Below the pieces are notes generated by a model, which was not told the DNA's origin, did not search any database, and was given only the letters and a program-made list of their open reading frames with translations. The position numbers were made by a program, and so were the translations under genes. This document shows, piece by piece, positions 24,890 through 34,202 of a stretch of 64,000 nucleotides of DNA. Position 1 is the first letter of the stretch. The number at the start of each line of letters is the position of its first letter. Where the stretch lies: NCBI RefSeq assembly GCF_042932805.1, contig NZ_CP170633.1, positions 1,178,001-1,242,000 on the forward strand, read 5' to 3'. The DNA is from Ascidiaceihabitans sp029251465. Its GTDB lineage: Bacteria; Pseudomonadota; Alphaproteobacteria; Rhodobacterales; Rhodobacteraceae.

Positions 24890-26281
24890 ATGGCACAGGG
24901 ATTTTTAGGCGGCGCGTTACTCGGAGCAGTGCTGTCCGTTGGGGCAGCGGGCGTCGCTTCGATTTACGTTGGCGCACCAAGCGCGCCTGTTGTCGGCGAT
25001 GCAGCCCCGAATGCGACCAGCGCCCCCGAAACGGGTAAAGACGGGCAAACCTCGCCCGCAGGTGACAGCGATCTGGTGCAAGACACCGCATCTTTGGTGC
25101 TGCAACCCGAGGCGGATTCAGTTGATTCTGTGGCCGCTGCCGGATCGGATGTTCCGACTTTGCCCGAAACAGGTGGCGCAGACGGTCTAGATGCCCCCGA
25201 TGCCCCGACCGCTGATGGTTCTGTCAGTGTGGACAGCGTGACCCCGGTTTTGCCTAGCCCGCAAGCGGCAGTGCCCACGGCCCCGTCAAACGACAGCCAA
25301 GCCTCGATTTCGACCGATCCCGCACAGCCACTGGCCCCGCCAGTGCCCGAGGCGGAAACCGCGTTTGAGCCTGAAACACCCGCAGAACCCGAGGTTCCTG
25401 AACTCGCTGAGCCAGAAGTGCCTGAGCTGCCGACACCAGAAGCGCCTGAGATCTCAGAACCAGAAGTTGCTGTTGAAACCGACCCGTCGCGCCCCGCAAT
25501 TGGACGTCCCGCAGGGTCTTTGGTTGATCGCGACACTGAAACAGCTGCCGAAGTTGCACCAGCACCGGCCACACCTGATCCTGACGCTGAACGCCCGATT
25601 GATGCCTTTGCGGCCGAATTCGAGGATGCCTCTGACAAGCCGTTGATGGCGATTGTTCTGATCGACGCGGGCTCTGATCTAAGCGGCAATACCGTTGGCG
25701 TCGCAGCCCTGCGCAGCTTTCCGGCCCCGATCACATTCGCCGTCCAAGCCAGCCTGCCAGACGCCGCCGCACGCATGGCGCAATACCGCGCTGAAGGATT
25801 CGAAGTCATGGCGATGATCGACTTGCCGGACGGATCCACGGCCACCGACGCCGAAGTGACGCTGAACTCGGTGCTCAGTTCGTTGGACGAGGTTGTGGGC
25901 GTCATCGAAGGCGTCGGCACGGGCCTGCAACAAGACCGCGAAGCATCGGATCAGATGACGCAAATCCTGGCGCAAAGCGGGCACGGATTGGTCACTCAAT
26001 CCAAAGGTTTGAACACGGTGCAAAAACTGGCCGAACGCGAAGGTGTGCCGTCAGCGGTCGTGTTTCGTGACTTTGACAGCGCTGATCAAACGCCCACCGT
26101 GATCCGCCGGTTTCTGGATCAAGCGGCGTTTCGCGCGGACCAAGAGGGTGGCGTGATTATGCTGGGTCGGTTGCGCCCGGATACGATCTCGGCGCTGCTG
26201 TTGTGGGGGTTGGCGGATCGCGCCGAACGCGTGACGCTGTCGCCGGTGTCAGCCGTTTTGAACCGCCGCGCCGCGCAGTAA
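24890..26281 (+). CDS. Divergent polysaccharide deacetylase family protein (YibQ-like)
   Basis: The 463-aa product has an N-terminal signal or anchor (about residues 5-27), a long low-complexity region rich in Pro, Glu and Ala (about 28-240, with PEVPEL-type repeats around 165-190), and a C-terminal divergent polysaccharide deacetylase domain (about 245-455) starting PLMAIVLIDAG with SFPAPITFAV and the EVMAMIDLP strand. The domain is usually periplasmic; its substrate is not established. The linker could span the periplasm or cell wall. Convergent with the M14-type gene, whose stop is 3 bp away. Confidence 0.83.
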   Translation: MAQGFLGGALLGAVLSVGAAGVASIYVGAPSAPVVGDAAPNATSAPETGKDGQTSPAGDSDLVQDTASLVLQPEADSVDSVAAAGSDVPTLPETGGADGLDAPDAPTADGSVSVDSVTPVLPSPQAAVPTAPSNDSQASISTDPAQPLAPPVPEAETAFEPETPAEPEVPELAEPEVPELPTPEAPEISEPEVAVETDPSRPAIGRPAGSLVDRDTETAAEVAPAPATPDPDAERPIDAFAAEFEDASDKPLMAIVLIDAGSDLSGNTVGVAALRSFPAPITFAVQASLPDAAARMAQYRAEGFEVMAMIDLPDGSTATDAEVTLNSVLSSLDEVVGVIEGVGTGLQQDREASDQMTQILAQSGHGLVTQSKGLNTVQKLAEREGVPSAVVFRDFDSADQTPTVIRRFLDQAAFRADQEGGVIMLGRLRPDTISALLLWGLADRAERVTLSPVSAVLNRRAAQ

Positions 26282-26284
26282 TCG

Positions 26285-27322
26285 CTAGATAATTTCGTCT
26301 TCGTCAAACAACGGGTCGGCGTCTAGCTGGGCTGTCAGATCCTCAACTGTGTCACCGTTGGCCTGCGGACTGAGTGCGGCAAGGTGAAAAATCGCGTCGC
26401 CTTCGTTGACGATTGGCAACACCGCGCGCCCGATCAAAATGCCGCCAGACGGGGCCAGCATTTCGGTTTCAAATTCGCCAAACGGGTCTGCGACTGCGGC
26501 CAGCACGTCACCTTCGGCCACGGTTTCGCCGGTGTCGCGGAACGTGCGCAACAGCCCGCCCGCAGGTGCGCGCAGCCATTCAGACGACTTGCAAAACAAC
26601 GGGGCAGAGCGGGCTTTTGTGATGCCCTTGGACGCAATCATGCCCTTGGTGTGCATCACCCGCAAAATGCCGGCAACGCCGTGGCGCACTGAATTTTCGT
26701 CAAACCGCAAGCCTTCGCCGGCCTCGTACAGCAGCACAGGCGTGCCACGTTCCGCGGCTTCGGCCCGCAGCGATCCATCGCGCAAGCTTGAGCCCAAAAT
26801 CACCGGCGCACCAAAGGTTTGTGCCATCGCGGCGGTGGTTTTATCCCCCGGCGTGATCCGGCATTGCGGCAGGTTGGTGCGGTGGATCGCAGCCGAGTGC
26901 AAATCGATGCCAAAGTCGCAGCGCAGTACCACTTCGTTCAGGAAAATGTGCGCCAGACGGGACCCGAGCGACCCCTTGGTTGTGCCCGGAAAACAGCGGT
27001 TCAGATCACGGCGATCCGGCAAATAGCGCGAGCGGTTGAGAAAGCCAAAGCTGTTGACCACAGGCACCACCAGCAAGGTGCCGCGCAGTTTGTCGAGCTG
27101 CTCGGCGCGCAACACGCGGCGCACGATTTCAACGCCCACAACTTCGTCGCCGTGCACCGCCGCCGACACGAACATCACGGGACCAGGGCGTTTGCCGTGA
27201 ATGACCTCGACCGACAGGGTGACGGGCGTGTGATCGGGCAGGGTGGACACCGGCAGATTGACGGTTTGACGGGTGCCTGGCGCAATGGTTTGCGTTCCGA
27301 TTTCAAAGGGCTGTTGCGTCAT
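26285..27322 (-). CDS. Succinylglutamate desuccinylase/aspartoacylase family deacylase (M14 fold)
   Basis: Zinc-dependent amidohydrolase of the AspA/AstE type. From the ATG at 27322 (MTQQPFEIGT, GGAAAG 10 nt upstream) the 345-aa product has zinc ligands His57 and Glu60 in AAVHGDE and His142 in DLHSA, the NRCFPG segment, and a C-terminal biotinyl-like beta domain (about 250-330). The TTG at 27340 is less likely. Substrate unknown; no other arginine-degradation genes are nearby. It lies 30 bp after trpE and probably shares its transcript. Confidence 0.85.
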   Translation of the reverse strand: MTQQPFEIGTQTIAPGTRQTVNLPVSTLPDHTPVTLSVEVIHGKRPGPVMFVSAAVHGDEVVGVEIVRRVLRAEQLDKLRGTLLVVPVVNSFGFLNRSRYLPDRRDLNRCFPGTTKGSLGSRLAHIFLNEVVLRCDFGIDLHSAAIHRTNLPQCRITPGDKTTAAMAQTFGAPVILGSSLRDGSLRAEAAERGTPVLLYEAGEGLRFDENSVRHGVAGILRVMHTKGMIASKGITKARSAPLFCKSSEWLRAPAGGLLRTFRDTGETVAEGDVLAAVADPFGEFETEMLAPSGGILIGRAVLPIVNEGDAIFHLAALSPQANGDTVEDLTAQLDADPLFDEDEII

Positions 27323-27352
27323 GGTCGGTGTACTTTCCAAAGCGCAAAACGC

Positions 27353-28864
27353 TTATGCGTTGCCATCTGATCCAAAGCGCGAAGCGTCTTCGGCGGCACG
27401 TCTGATTGCACCGGATTTATGCACGGTTTCCATGAATTCCGCCTCGGGATCGCTGTCATAGACCACGCCGCCGCCGGCTTGAATGTACAGCTTTTGATCC
27501 TGCACAACGGCCGTGCGTAGCGCGATGCACATGTCCATGTCGCCACCCGCGCTGAAATAGCCAACGCCGCCGCCATAGACGCCGCGTTTTTCGGGCTCCA
27601 GCTCGTCGATGATCTCCATTGCGCGCACTTTTGGGGCACCTGAAACCGTGCCCGCAGGCATCCCGGCAAAGAACGCATCCAGCGCGTCGCAGCCGTCTTT
27701 TAGCTCGCCCACCACGTTGGACACGATGTGCATGACGTGGCTGTAGCGCTCGACGATGAATTCCTCTGTCGGGCGCACGGTGCCGATTTTGGCGACGCGA
27801 CCCACGTCGTTGCGGCCCAGATCCAGCAGCATCAAATGCTCTGCCAGTTCCTTTTGATCCGCCAGCAAATCAGCCTCTAGCGCGCGGTCTTCTTCGGGTG
27901 TTGCCCCACGTTTGCGGGTGCCGGCGATGGGGCGGATCGTGACCTCGTTGCCGAACACACGGACCAGAATTTCGGGCGACGCCCCGATCACCTGAAAGCC
28001 GCCAAAGTTGAAATAGAACATGAACGGGGACGGGTTCGTGCGGCGCAAAGACCGGTACAGCGAAAAGGGCGGTTCAACAAAATCCTGGGTCCAGCGTTGG
28101 GACGGCACACATTGAAAAATGTCACCTGCGCGAATGTAGTCTTTGGCCTGTTCCACCGCCGCCTTGTAGCCGTCGCGGGTAAAGTTGCTGACCGGTTCGC
28201 CGACGTCTTGCGCATCCCCTAAATTGCGGGTTGCGACCGGCATCGCGCGTTCCAGATCACGCACCGCGTCCATGACGCGTTCGGCGGCTTGGGCGTAGGC
28301 GGCGCGCGCGGTTTGCCCGTCGCTGACCCACGCGGGCGACACCACTGTGACCTCGCCTTTGACACCGTCCAGCACGGCAATCACGGACGGGCGCAGCATG
28401 ATCGCGTCAGGCACGCCCAACACGTCTGTGTTGACGTTCGGCAGGTGCTCGACCAGCCGGATCATGTCGTAGCCAAGGTAGCCAAACAGACCTGCGGCGG
28501 ATTGCGGTAAATCCTCGGGCAACTCGATTTTGCTTTCGGCGATCAGGGCGCGCAACACGTCTAACGGATTGCCGTCAGCAGGCACAAACGCATCGCCGTC
28601 ATAGCGCGCTGAGCGGTTGATAGCCGAGGCTTCGCCGTCGCATTTCCAGATCAAATCCGGCTTCATTCCGATGATCGAATAGCGCCCGCGGATTTCGCCG
28701 CCGGTCACGGATTCCAGCACAAATGCGTCTTTTTGCGCGCCTGTAAGTTTCAGCATCAAGGACACAGGCGTGTCCAGATCAGCCGCCAAGCGGGTGTAGA
28801 CGATCTGGTTTTCACCGGCCTCGTAGGCGCGTGCGAAACTGTCGAAATCAGGGGTCAGGGCCAT
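27353..28864 (-). CDS. trpE: Anthranilate synthase component I
   Basis: Chorismate to anthranilate using ammonia from TrpG. The 503-aa product has the N-terminal regulatory half with an LLESVTGGE-like tryptophan-site element (VLESVTGGEIRGRYS), and the chorismate-binding C-terminal half with PIAGTRKRG, LVDLGRNDVGR-like (LLDLGRNDVGRV) and GTVSGAPKVRAMEIID. Start ATG has AAAGG 9 nt upstream. It is 12 bp after the ppiD-like gene, suggesting a common transcript. Confidence 0.96.
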   Translation of the reverse strand: MALTPDFDSFARAYEAGENQIVYTRLAADLDTPVSLMLKLTGAQKDAFVLESVTGGEIRGRYSIIGMKPDLIWKCDGEASAINRSARYDGDAFVPADGNPLDVLRALIAESKIELPEDLPQSAAGLFGYLGYDMIRLVEHLPNVNTDVLGVPDAIMLRPSVIAVLDGVKGEVTVVSPAWVSDGQTARAAYAQAAERVMDAVRDLERAMPVATRNLGDAQDVGEPVSNFTRDGYKAAVEQAKDYIRAGDIFQCVPSQRWTQDFVEPPFSLYRSLRRTNPSPFMFYFNFGGFQVIGASPEILVRVFGNEVTIRPIAGTRKRGATPEEDRALEADLLADQKELAEHLMLLDLGRNDVGRVAKIGTVRPTEEFIVERYSHVMHIVSNVVGELKDGCDALDAFFAGMPAGTVSGAPKVRAMEIIDELEPEKRGVYGGGVGYFSAGGDMDMCIALRTAVVQDQKLYIQAGGGVVYDSDPEAEFMETVHKSGAIRRAAEDASRFGSDGNA

Positions 28865-28876
28865 GCGGCAGAACCT

Positions 28877-30724
28877 TTATGGAAAGTTGACGTGAACCGC
28901 AGCCAGTGCGCGCGGATCGATGTTTTGACCGGCACGCAACACGGTGTCCTGCGCGTAGGCGTTGAACACGTCTTGGGCCAGTTGTTGGTTGACCTGTTCT
29001 TGCAACTGCGTCGCCAATGCTGCGACTTCGGGGTTGTCACCGGCAGGGTTGATGGCGTCCAGACGGACCACCAAAACGGTGCCAAAGCTGTCGACGATCG
29101 CGACCTTGCCGACCTCCATTTTGAACACATCCGCCATAAAGCTGGGGGGCGTGCCGCCAATGAAGCCCTGACGGTTCTGGTCGATTTCTTCGACGCCCGT
29201 CAGGCCCAGACCGGCAAATTCAGTGCCGGATTCAAGTTGCGGAAGGTAGGTTTCAGCCAGCGCTCGCAGGCGGTCTTCGACTTGGCTGGCTTGCCAGTTT
29301 GAGCGCACCTGATCGCGTGATTTTTCAAACGTCGCAGCGCGCACCGGCAGTTCACCGTCCAAGCGCATGGCAAAGATCCCGCCGTCATCCAGATTGCCGA
29401 TTTTCGGGAAATCCGACGCGGTCAGTGCCGCTGCGGTTTCGCCAAAATCTGCGTAGGCCGCGATGCCGTCGCCGTAGCCTTCGTACCATTCCATTTCGCC
29501 CAGAACCATGTCGGTTTCGGCGGCCAGCTCTTCGAGCGTTGCTCCACCGGCCAGCATGTCATCGTAGTCTTGGGCCAAGCGTTCGACCATGCGGCGGGCA
29601 CGGTCGCTGGCAAGGTATTCTTGCAACTGCGGCGTGGCCTGTTCAAAGGTTGTGATCTGTGCAGGCAAGATGCCGTTGACGCGGAACAGGGCCGGGCCCA
29701 ACGCGCTTGGCAATGGGCCAACAACGTCACCGACGTCGGCGCCAAACACGGCTTCGCCTGCGGCATCAAGGCTGAGACGGTCGTTGTCGCCCATGTCCAC
29801 GTCTTCCAGGGTCAGGCCACGCTCTTCGACCAAGGCCTCGAAGGTGGTGCCGTTGACCTCAAGCGCGGCTGCGGCTTGATCTGCACTGGCTTGATCCAGA
29901 AACACCAGGCGTTCGATCAAGCGACGCTCTGGCCGGTTGTATTCGTCAGCGCGGGCGGCAAATTCGGCGCGCATGTCTTCGTCGGGGATTTCAATTTCGC
30001 CAATCAGGCTGTCTGGCGTCAGTTCGACGTAGGTCAACTGCTTGGTTTCTTCCAACATGAACTGGTCCAGATTGGTCTCGTAGTAGGCTTTCAGGTCGGC
30101 TTCTGTCGGCTCTGCCAGTGGTGTTTCCAGATCACCGGCCACCAAACGCGCCCAAGTGAAATTGCGGCTTTCGCCGAAAAAGTTCAACAACGTGTCGGTA
30201 TAAGTGTCGGGCATGACGACGCCGCTGACCAAGGCACCTTGCAACAACGTGCGCGCGGTTTCTTCGCGCAGGCCGTTTTCAAAATCAGCTTCGGACTGGC
30301 CACTGCGTTCCAGTGCAAAAGCGTACCCTTCGCGGTCGAATTCACCATTCACACCTTGAAACGCAGGGATTTCAACGATTTGGTCACGCAAAGTTTCATC
30401 ACCGATGCTGATGCCCAGTTGGGTCGCTTCGTGATCCAGCGCGCGGGTGGTGATCAACTGCTGCAACACCGCTTGGTCCAAACCGATTTCCTGAGCGCGG
30501 GCAAACGGCAAGGATTGACCGGTTTGCGCCTCAACAGCGCGAATTTCCTGGCCCAGACGGTTGGCGTATTGCTGCACGTCGATGTGCTTGTCGCCGACGG
30601 ATCCAACGGTGCGCAAGGTGCCCGACAGACCGGACGCACCAAAGCCACCCAGACCCAGCATCGCAAGACCCACGACGATCCAAACAAAAATTTTGCCGCT
30701 TCCGCCTTTTTTCTTCTCAGCCAT
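28877..30724 (-). CDS. PpiD-like periplasmic peptidylprolyl isomerase/chaperone
   Basis: From the ATG at 30724 (CAGGGA upstream) the 615-aa product begins MAEKKKGGSG, has one transmembrane helix (about residues 10-32), a SurA_N-like helical region, and a central parvulin-like segment (about 230-360) with a long C-terminal helical part. Membrane-anchored, periplasm-facing, probably assisting folding of exported and outer-membrane proteins. Length matches PpiD. It precedes trpE by 12 bp, an arrangement common in Rhodobacterales. Confidence 0.88.
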   Translation of the reverse strand: MAEKKKGGSGKIFVWIVVGLAMLGLGGFGASGLSGTLRTVGSVGDKHIDVQQYANRLGQEIRAVEAQTGQSLPFARAQEIGLDQAVLQQLITTRALDHEATQLGISIGDETLRDQIVEIPAFQGVNGEFDREGYAFALERSGQSEADFENGLREETARTLLQGALVSGVVMPDTYTDTLLNFFGESRNFTWARLVAGDLETPLAEPTEADLKAYYETNLDQFMLEETKQLTYVELTPDSLIGEIEIPDEDMRAEFAARADEYNRPERRLIERLVFLDQASADQAAAALEVNGTTFEALVEERGLTLEDVDMGDNDRLSLDAAGEAVFGADVGDVVGPLPSALGPALFRVNGILPAQITTFEQATPQLQEYLASDRARRMVERLAQDYDDMLAGGATLEELAAETDMVLGEMEWYEGYGDGIAAYADFGETAAALTASDFPKIGNLDDGGIFAMRLDGELPVRAATFEKSRDQVRSNWQASQVEDRLRALAETYLPQLESGTEFAGLGLTGVEEIDQNRQGFIGGTPPSFMADVFKMEVGKVAIVDSFGTVLVVRLDAINPAGDNPEVAALATQLQEQVNQQLAQDVFNAYAQDTVLRAGQNIDPRALAAVHVNFP

Positions 30725-30790
30725 GATGTGTCCCTGCCTTAGCCCATTGCGTTTGCCCATGTTTAGGACGCGCGACACAGGGGGGCAAGG

Positions 30791-31966
30791 TCAGATAGTG
30801 ACGCGCGCGAGCCTTTGATACAGCGTCGCAATGCCCGATGCGTCCAAGTTGGCAAAAGCGATGCGCAAATGGTGCTGGCCCGAGGTGTCCTCGGGCGGGC
30901 AAAACATCGTTCCGGGCAGACATAAAATACCCTGTTGTTTGACCAAAACCGGCGCAAGATCGGCAGACGAGATGTCAAACGGGTGCTTCATGTAGGCGAA
31001 ATATGCGCCAGCGCCTTTCAATTCCCACCCGAGGGCCGCCAGCACGTGAAATCCGTCTTCGATGGCGCGGCGTCGGCGCAAGATTTCCAGACGCTCATCC
31101 GCGAGCCAATCGGTTAGGTTGTTCAGTCCCCAAAGGGCGGCGTGCTGGCCAATCTGACCGGGGCAAATCGCAACAGTATCAAGGAACTTTTCGGTCTGCG
31201 CCAGCCGCTCAGGCGAAGCCACCAACGCACCCACGCGGTGACCCGTCAAACGAAACGCCTTGGAAAACGAATAAAGATGAACGAACGTGTGATCCCAGTC
31301 AGGCTGGCTAAACAGCGAATGTGGCGCGCCTGTGCGGCTGTCAAAATCGCGGTAGGTTTCATCAACAATCAGCGCGATCCCGTGCTGTTGCGCCAGATGA
31401 AAGAACGCCAAAACCAGATCGCTTGAATACTCGACACCTGCCGGATTGTTGGGGGACACAAGCGCGATGGCCTTGGTGCGCTGCGTGATCAGGGCGGCAG
31501 CATCCGCAACACTGGGCAGCAAATCCGGCCCCGCCGGCAACGGGATTGATCTGACACCGGACATATCCAACCACATTTTGTGATTGAAATACCAAGGTGT
31601 TGGCAGAATAACTTCATCCCCTTCAGCGCAAAGCGATGCAATTGCCGCAGCAAACGCCTGATTGCAACCCGATGTGATTGCGACATTGTCTGCCACGGTC
31701 GTCGCGCCGTAATGTCGGTTAATGGTGTGGGACAAGGCAACGCGTAAATCTGCGTTGCCCAGTACAGGTCCGTACAAATGTGCGCTGTCATCATTTAGCG
31801 CGGCATTCGCCATCGCTTGGCGCATCTCAGGCACAGGTGGATCGACCGGGGCGGCTTGCGACACATTGATCAACGGGCGATCCAAGGGATGCTCGATGCC
31901 ATCCAACCAACGCCGTGCCTCCATCACCGGAGGAGAGAATGTTGCTGCGGTGCGCGATTGCGTCAT
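30791..31966 (-). CDS. Pyridoxal-phosphate aminotransferase, class I/II
   Basis: The 391-aa fold-type I enzyme has the SPNNPAGVEY segment, the PLP-contacting DETYRDF motif and the Schiff-base lysine in YSFSKAFRLTGHRVG. Amino-acid specificity cannot be assigned. The ATG at 31966 (MTQSRTAA) with GAGG upstream is preferred over an in-frame start at 32020. Lies 66 bp upstream of the ppiD-like gene. Confidence 0.9.
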   Translation of the reverse strand: MTQSRTAATFSPPVMEARRWLDGIEHPLDRPLINVSQAAPVDPPVPEMRQAMANAALNDDSAHLYGPVLGNADLRVALSHTINRHYGATTVADNVAITSGCNQAFAAAIASLCAEGDEVILPTPWYFNHKMWLDMSGVRSIPLPAGPDLLPSVADAAALITQRTKAIALVSPNNPAGVEYSSDLVLAFFHLAQQHGIALIVDETYRDFDSRTGAPHSLFSQPDWDHTFVHLYSFSKAFRLTGHRVGALVASPERLAQTEKFLDTVAICPGQIGQHAALWGLNNLTDWLADERLEILRRRRAIEDGFHVLAALGWELKGAGAYFAYMKHPFDISSADLAPVLVKQQGILCLPGTMFCPPEDTSGQHHLRIAFANLDASGIATLYQRLARVTI

Positions 31967-31993
31967 TGGGGCCTCATGTAGCAAAACACAGAA

Positions 31994-32065
31994 GCCTCCG
32001 GCGGGAGTATTTGGGATCAAGACAGGGGCGCATTTGTTCTGATCTTAAATACTCCCGCCGGAGGC
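31994..32065. repeat. Long inverted repeat between gpt and aminotransferase
   Basis: GCCTCCGGCGGGAGTATTT (31994-32012) is repeated exactly as its reverse complement at 32047-32065, giving 19-bp perfect arms around a 34-base loop. It lies in the 118-bp gap after gpt. It could form a terminator-like stem in either direction; no long T-run follows. I recall similar CCGGCGGGAG elements as recurrent between genes of roseobacters, but cannot count them here. Confidence 0.85.
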
Positions 32066-32084
32066 ATTAAATTCTTATGCGATG

Positions 32085-32588
32085 TCAGTCCGTGCCGCGA
32101 TAGGGCTCGACGTATTGTAGCGCCATATCCCAAGGGAAAAAGATCCACGTGTCCTGAGACACACCGGTGATGAATGTATCAACTTGCGGCTCGCCCTTTG
32201 GCTTTGCGTAAACTGTCGCGAAATGGGCGTTGGGGTACAGCGCGCGCACAACTTCCAGCGTTTTGCCGCTGTCCACCAGATCGTCGATGATCAGGATTCC
32301 GGTGCCGTCACCCATCATGTCGGCGTCTGGATGCTTGAGCACCTGCGCGTCGGACTGGTCTTGGTGGCTGTAACTTTTGATGCTGATCGTGTCGACCGTG
32401 CGTACATCTAACTCGCGCGCGATGATCATTGCCGGAGCCATACCGCCCCGCGTGATTGCAACAATCGCGCGCCACGCACCGTCATCAGGCCCGCGCCCGT
32501 CCAAACGCCACGCCAAAGCGCGGCTGTCGCGGTGCATTTGATCCCAGCTGATGTGGAACCCTTTTTCGTGGGGCAAGCGATCGGTCAT
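32085..32588 (-). CDS. gpt: Xanthine-guanine phosphoribosyltransferase
   Basis: Salvages xanthine and guanine to nucleotides using PRPP. The 167-aa product has the type I PRTase 5'-PRPP loop ILIIDDLVDSGKT and an N-terminal FHISWDQMHRDSRALAWRL segment typical of the bacterial Gpt group. It begins 2 bp after lysE and is the last gene of the fabI-lysE-gpt run. Confidence 0.93.
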   Translation of the reverse strand: MTDRLPHEKGFHISWDQMHRDSRALAWRLDGRGPDDGAWRAIVAITRGGMAPAMIIARELDVRTVDTISIKSYSHQDQSDAQVLKHPDADMMGDGTGILIIDDLVDSGKTLEVVRALYPNAHFATVYAKPKGEPQVDTFITGVSQDTWIFFPWDMALQYVEPYRGTD

Positions 32589-32590
32589 AG

Positions 32591-33193
32591 CTATTTTCCT
32601 GTAAGAAGTTTCAGACCAAAACCGCCCAAAGCCAGGGCTGCGATACGGTCAAAGATAGGTTTGGCGCGCAGATAGCCCGCACGGGCAGGGGCGCTGGACA
32701 GCGTCACGGCGCAGGTGGTGTAAAACAGCACCTCTAGTGTAAAATGGTTGGCCAAAATCAGCGCCATATTGGGGGCCGTCAGCCCTTGGGGGAAAACGAC
32801 GACCAACAGAGCGGCGGCAAACAGCATCGACTTTGGATTGCCGAAGTTGACCAGCAGCCCTGACAAAAATGCGCGACCTCTGGGGACGCTCACGTCTGGC
32901 AACGGTTTGCGCGCATTACGCCATGTCTGGATCGCGATCCAAATCAGGTACAGTGCGCCGGCAATTTTGATGGCGTTAAAAGCCCATGGGAACACTTTGA
33001 ACACGGCCTCAAGCCCCAGAAACGCGGCGGCCGTCCAGCACACTGCGGCCAGTGACAGGCCCAAACCTGTGGCGATGCCCGCCGCGCGCCCGGCGCTGAC
33101 CGACGTCTTTACTGACATCAAAAATGCGGCACCCGGGCTGGCAAGCGCTGCCATCAGGATCAAGTTGAACGCGATGAGGCTTTGCGCGGTCAT
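32591..33193 (-). CDS. LysE/RhtB family amino-acid exporter
   Basis: The 200-aa integral membrane protein has about six transmembrane helices and the family N-terminal GAAFLMSVKTSVSAGRAAGIATGLG motif region in shorter conserved pieces (SPGAAFL, GRAAGIATGLG). Predicted to export amino acids or homoserine-lactone-like solutes; the substrate is unknown. Overlaps the fabI stop by 4 bp. Confidence 0.88.
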   Translation of the reverse strand: MTAQSLIAFNLILMAALASPGAAFLMSVKTSVSAGRAAGIATGLGLSLAAVCWTAAAFLGLEAVFKVFPWAFNAIKIAGALYLIWIAIQTWRNARKPLPDVSVPRGRAFLSGLLVNFGNPKSMLFAAALLVVVFPQGLTAPNMALILANHFTLEVLFYTTCAVTLSSAPARAGYLRAKPIFDRIAALALGGFGLKLLTGK

Positions 33194-33996
33194 CCTTTAG
33201 AAATATCCGGCGCATCAACGGCCTTCATTCCGACCACGTGATAGCCGGCATCGACGTGCAGATTCTCTCCTGTTGTGCCGGATCCAAGGTCGGACAGCAG
33301 GTAAAGTGCCGATTTGCCCACGTCATCGATCGTGACATTGCGACGCAGCGGCGAGTTGTATTCGTTCCATTTCATGATGTAGCGGAAGTCGCCGATGCCC
33401 GAGGCCGCCAGCGTTTTGATCGGACCGGCAGAGATCGCATTGACGCGAATCCCGTCTTTGCCCAAATCTTCAGCTAAGTATTTCACCGAGGCTTCTAACG
33501 CCGCTTTGGCCACGCCCATGACGTTGTAATGCGGCATGACTTGTTCGGCGCCGTAGTAGGTGAGGGTCAGGGCAGAGCCGCCTTCAGACATCATCTTTTC
33601 GGCGCGCTGCATGATCGCTGTGAACGAGTAGACCGAGATATCCATCGTCAGCGCAAAGTTGCCGCGGCTGGTGTCGACATAGCGGCCACGCAATTCGTTT
33701 TTGTCAGAGAACCCAATGGCATGAACGACAAAATCAAGGTGACCCCATGTCTCTTGAAGCGAGGCAAACAGCGCGTCCATCGACGCCTCGTCACCCACAT
33801 CACAGGGCAGTACAATGTCGCTGCCCAGCTGTGCGGCCAGTGGATCAACACGCTTTTTCAACGCGTCACCTTGGTAGGAAAACGCCAATTCAGCACCGGC
33901 ATCTGCACAGGCTTTGGCGATGCCCCACGCGATAGATTTGTCGTTTGCGAGGCCCATAATCAGCCCGCGTTTGCCCGCCATCAAATTGTTCGACAT
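33190..33996 (-). CDS. fabI: Enoyl-[acyl-carrier-protein] reductase (NADH)
   Basis: Last reductive step of fatty-acid elongation. The 268-aa short-chain dehydrogenase has the FabI-type cofactor segment GLANDKSIAWGIAKA, and the catalytic Tyr-x6-Lys in YNVMGVAK. Length is typical. It is the first gene of an operon with lysE and gpt and is divergent from pdxH over about 206 bp. Confidence 0.96.
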   Translation of the reverse strand: MSNNLMAGKRGLIMGLANDKSIAWGIAKACADAGAELAFSYQGDALKKRVDPLAAQLGSDIVLPCDVGDEASMDALFASLQETWGHLDFVVHAIGFSDKNELRGRYVDTSRGNFALTMDISVYSFTAIMQRAEKMMSEGGSALTLTYYGAEQVMPHYNVMGVAKAALEASVKYLAEDLGKDGIRVNAISAGPIKTLAASGIGDFRYIMKWNEYNSPLRRNVTIDDVGKSALYLLSDLGSGTTGENLHVDAGYHVVGMKAVDAPDISKG

Positions 33997-34202
33997 ACTG
34001 TTTTTGTCCTACTTTTACATTTGGTCTTGTCGCGGCTCTTGCGAAGTCTAACCTGTTAACAAGACCTTTAGGCGATTGCGGGGACACCATCAAGGTTTCG
34101 TAAATCGGGTATAGGTGGCGCTGCGGCAGCCTTGCAATGTATAGGATGATACCGTACCGCCGACTAAGTTTTAACCATGTGATAAAAAGTCGAGCACTCA
34201 GG

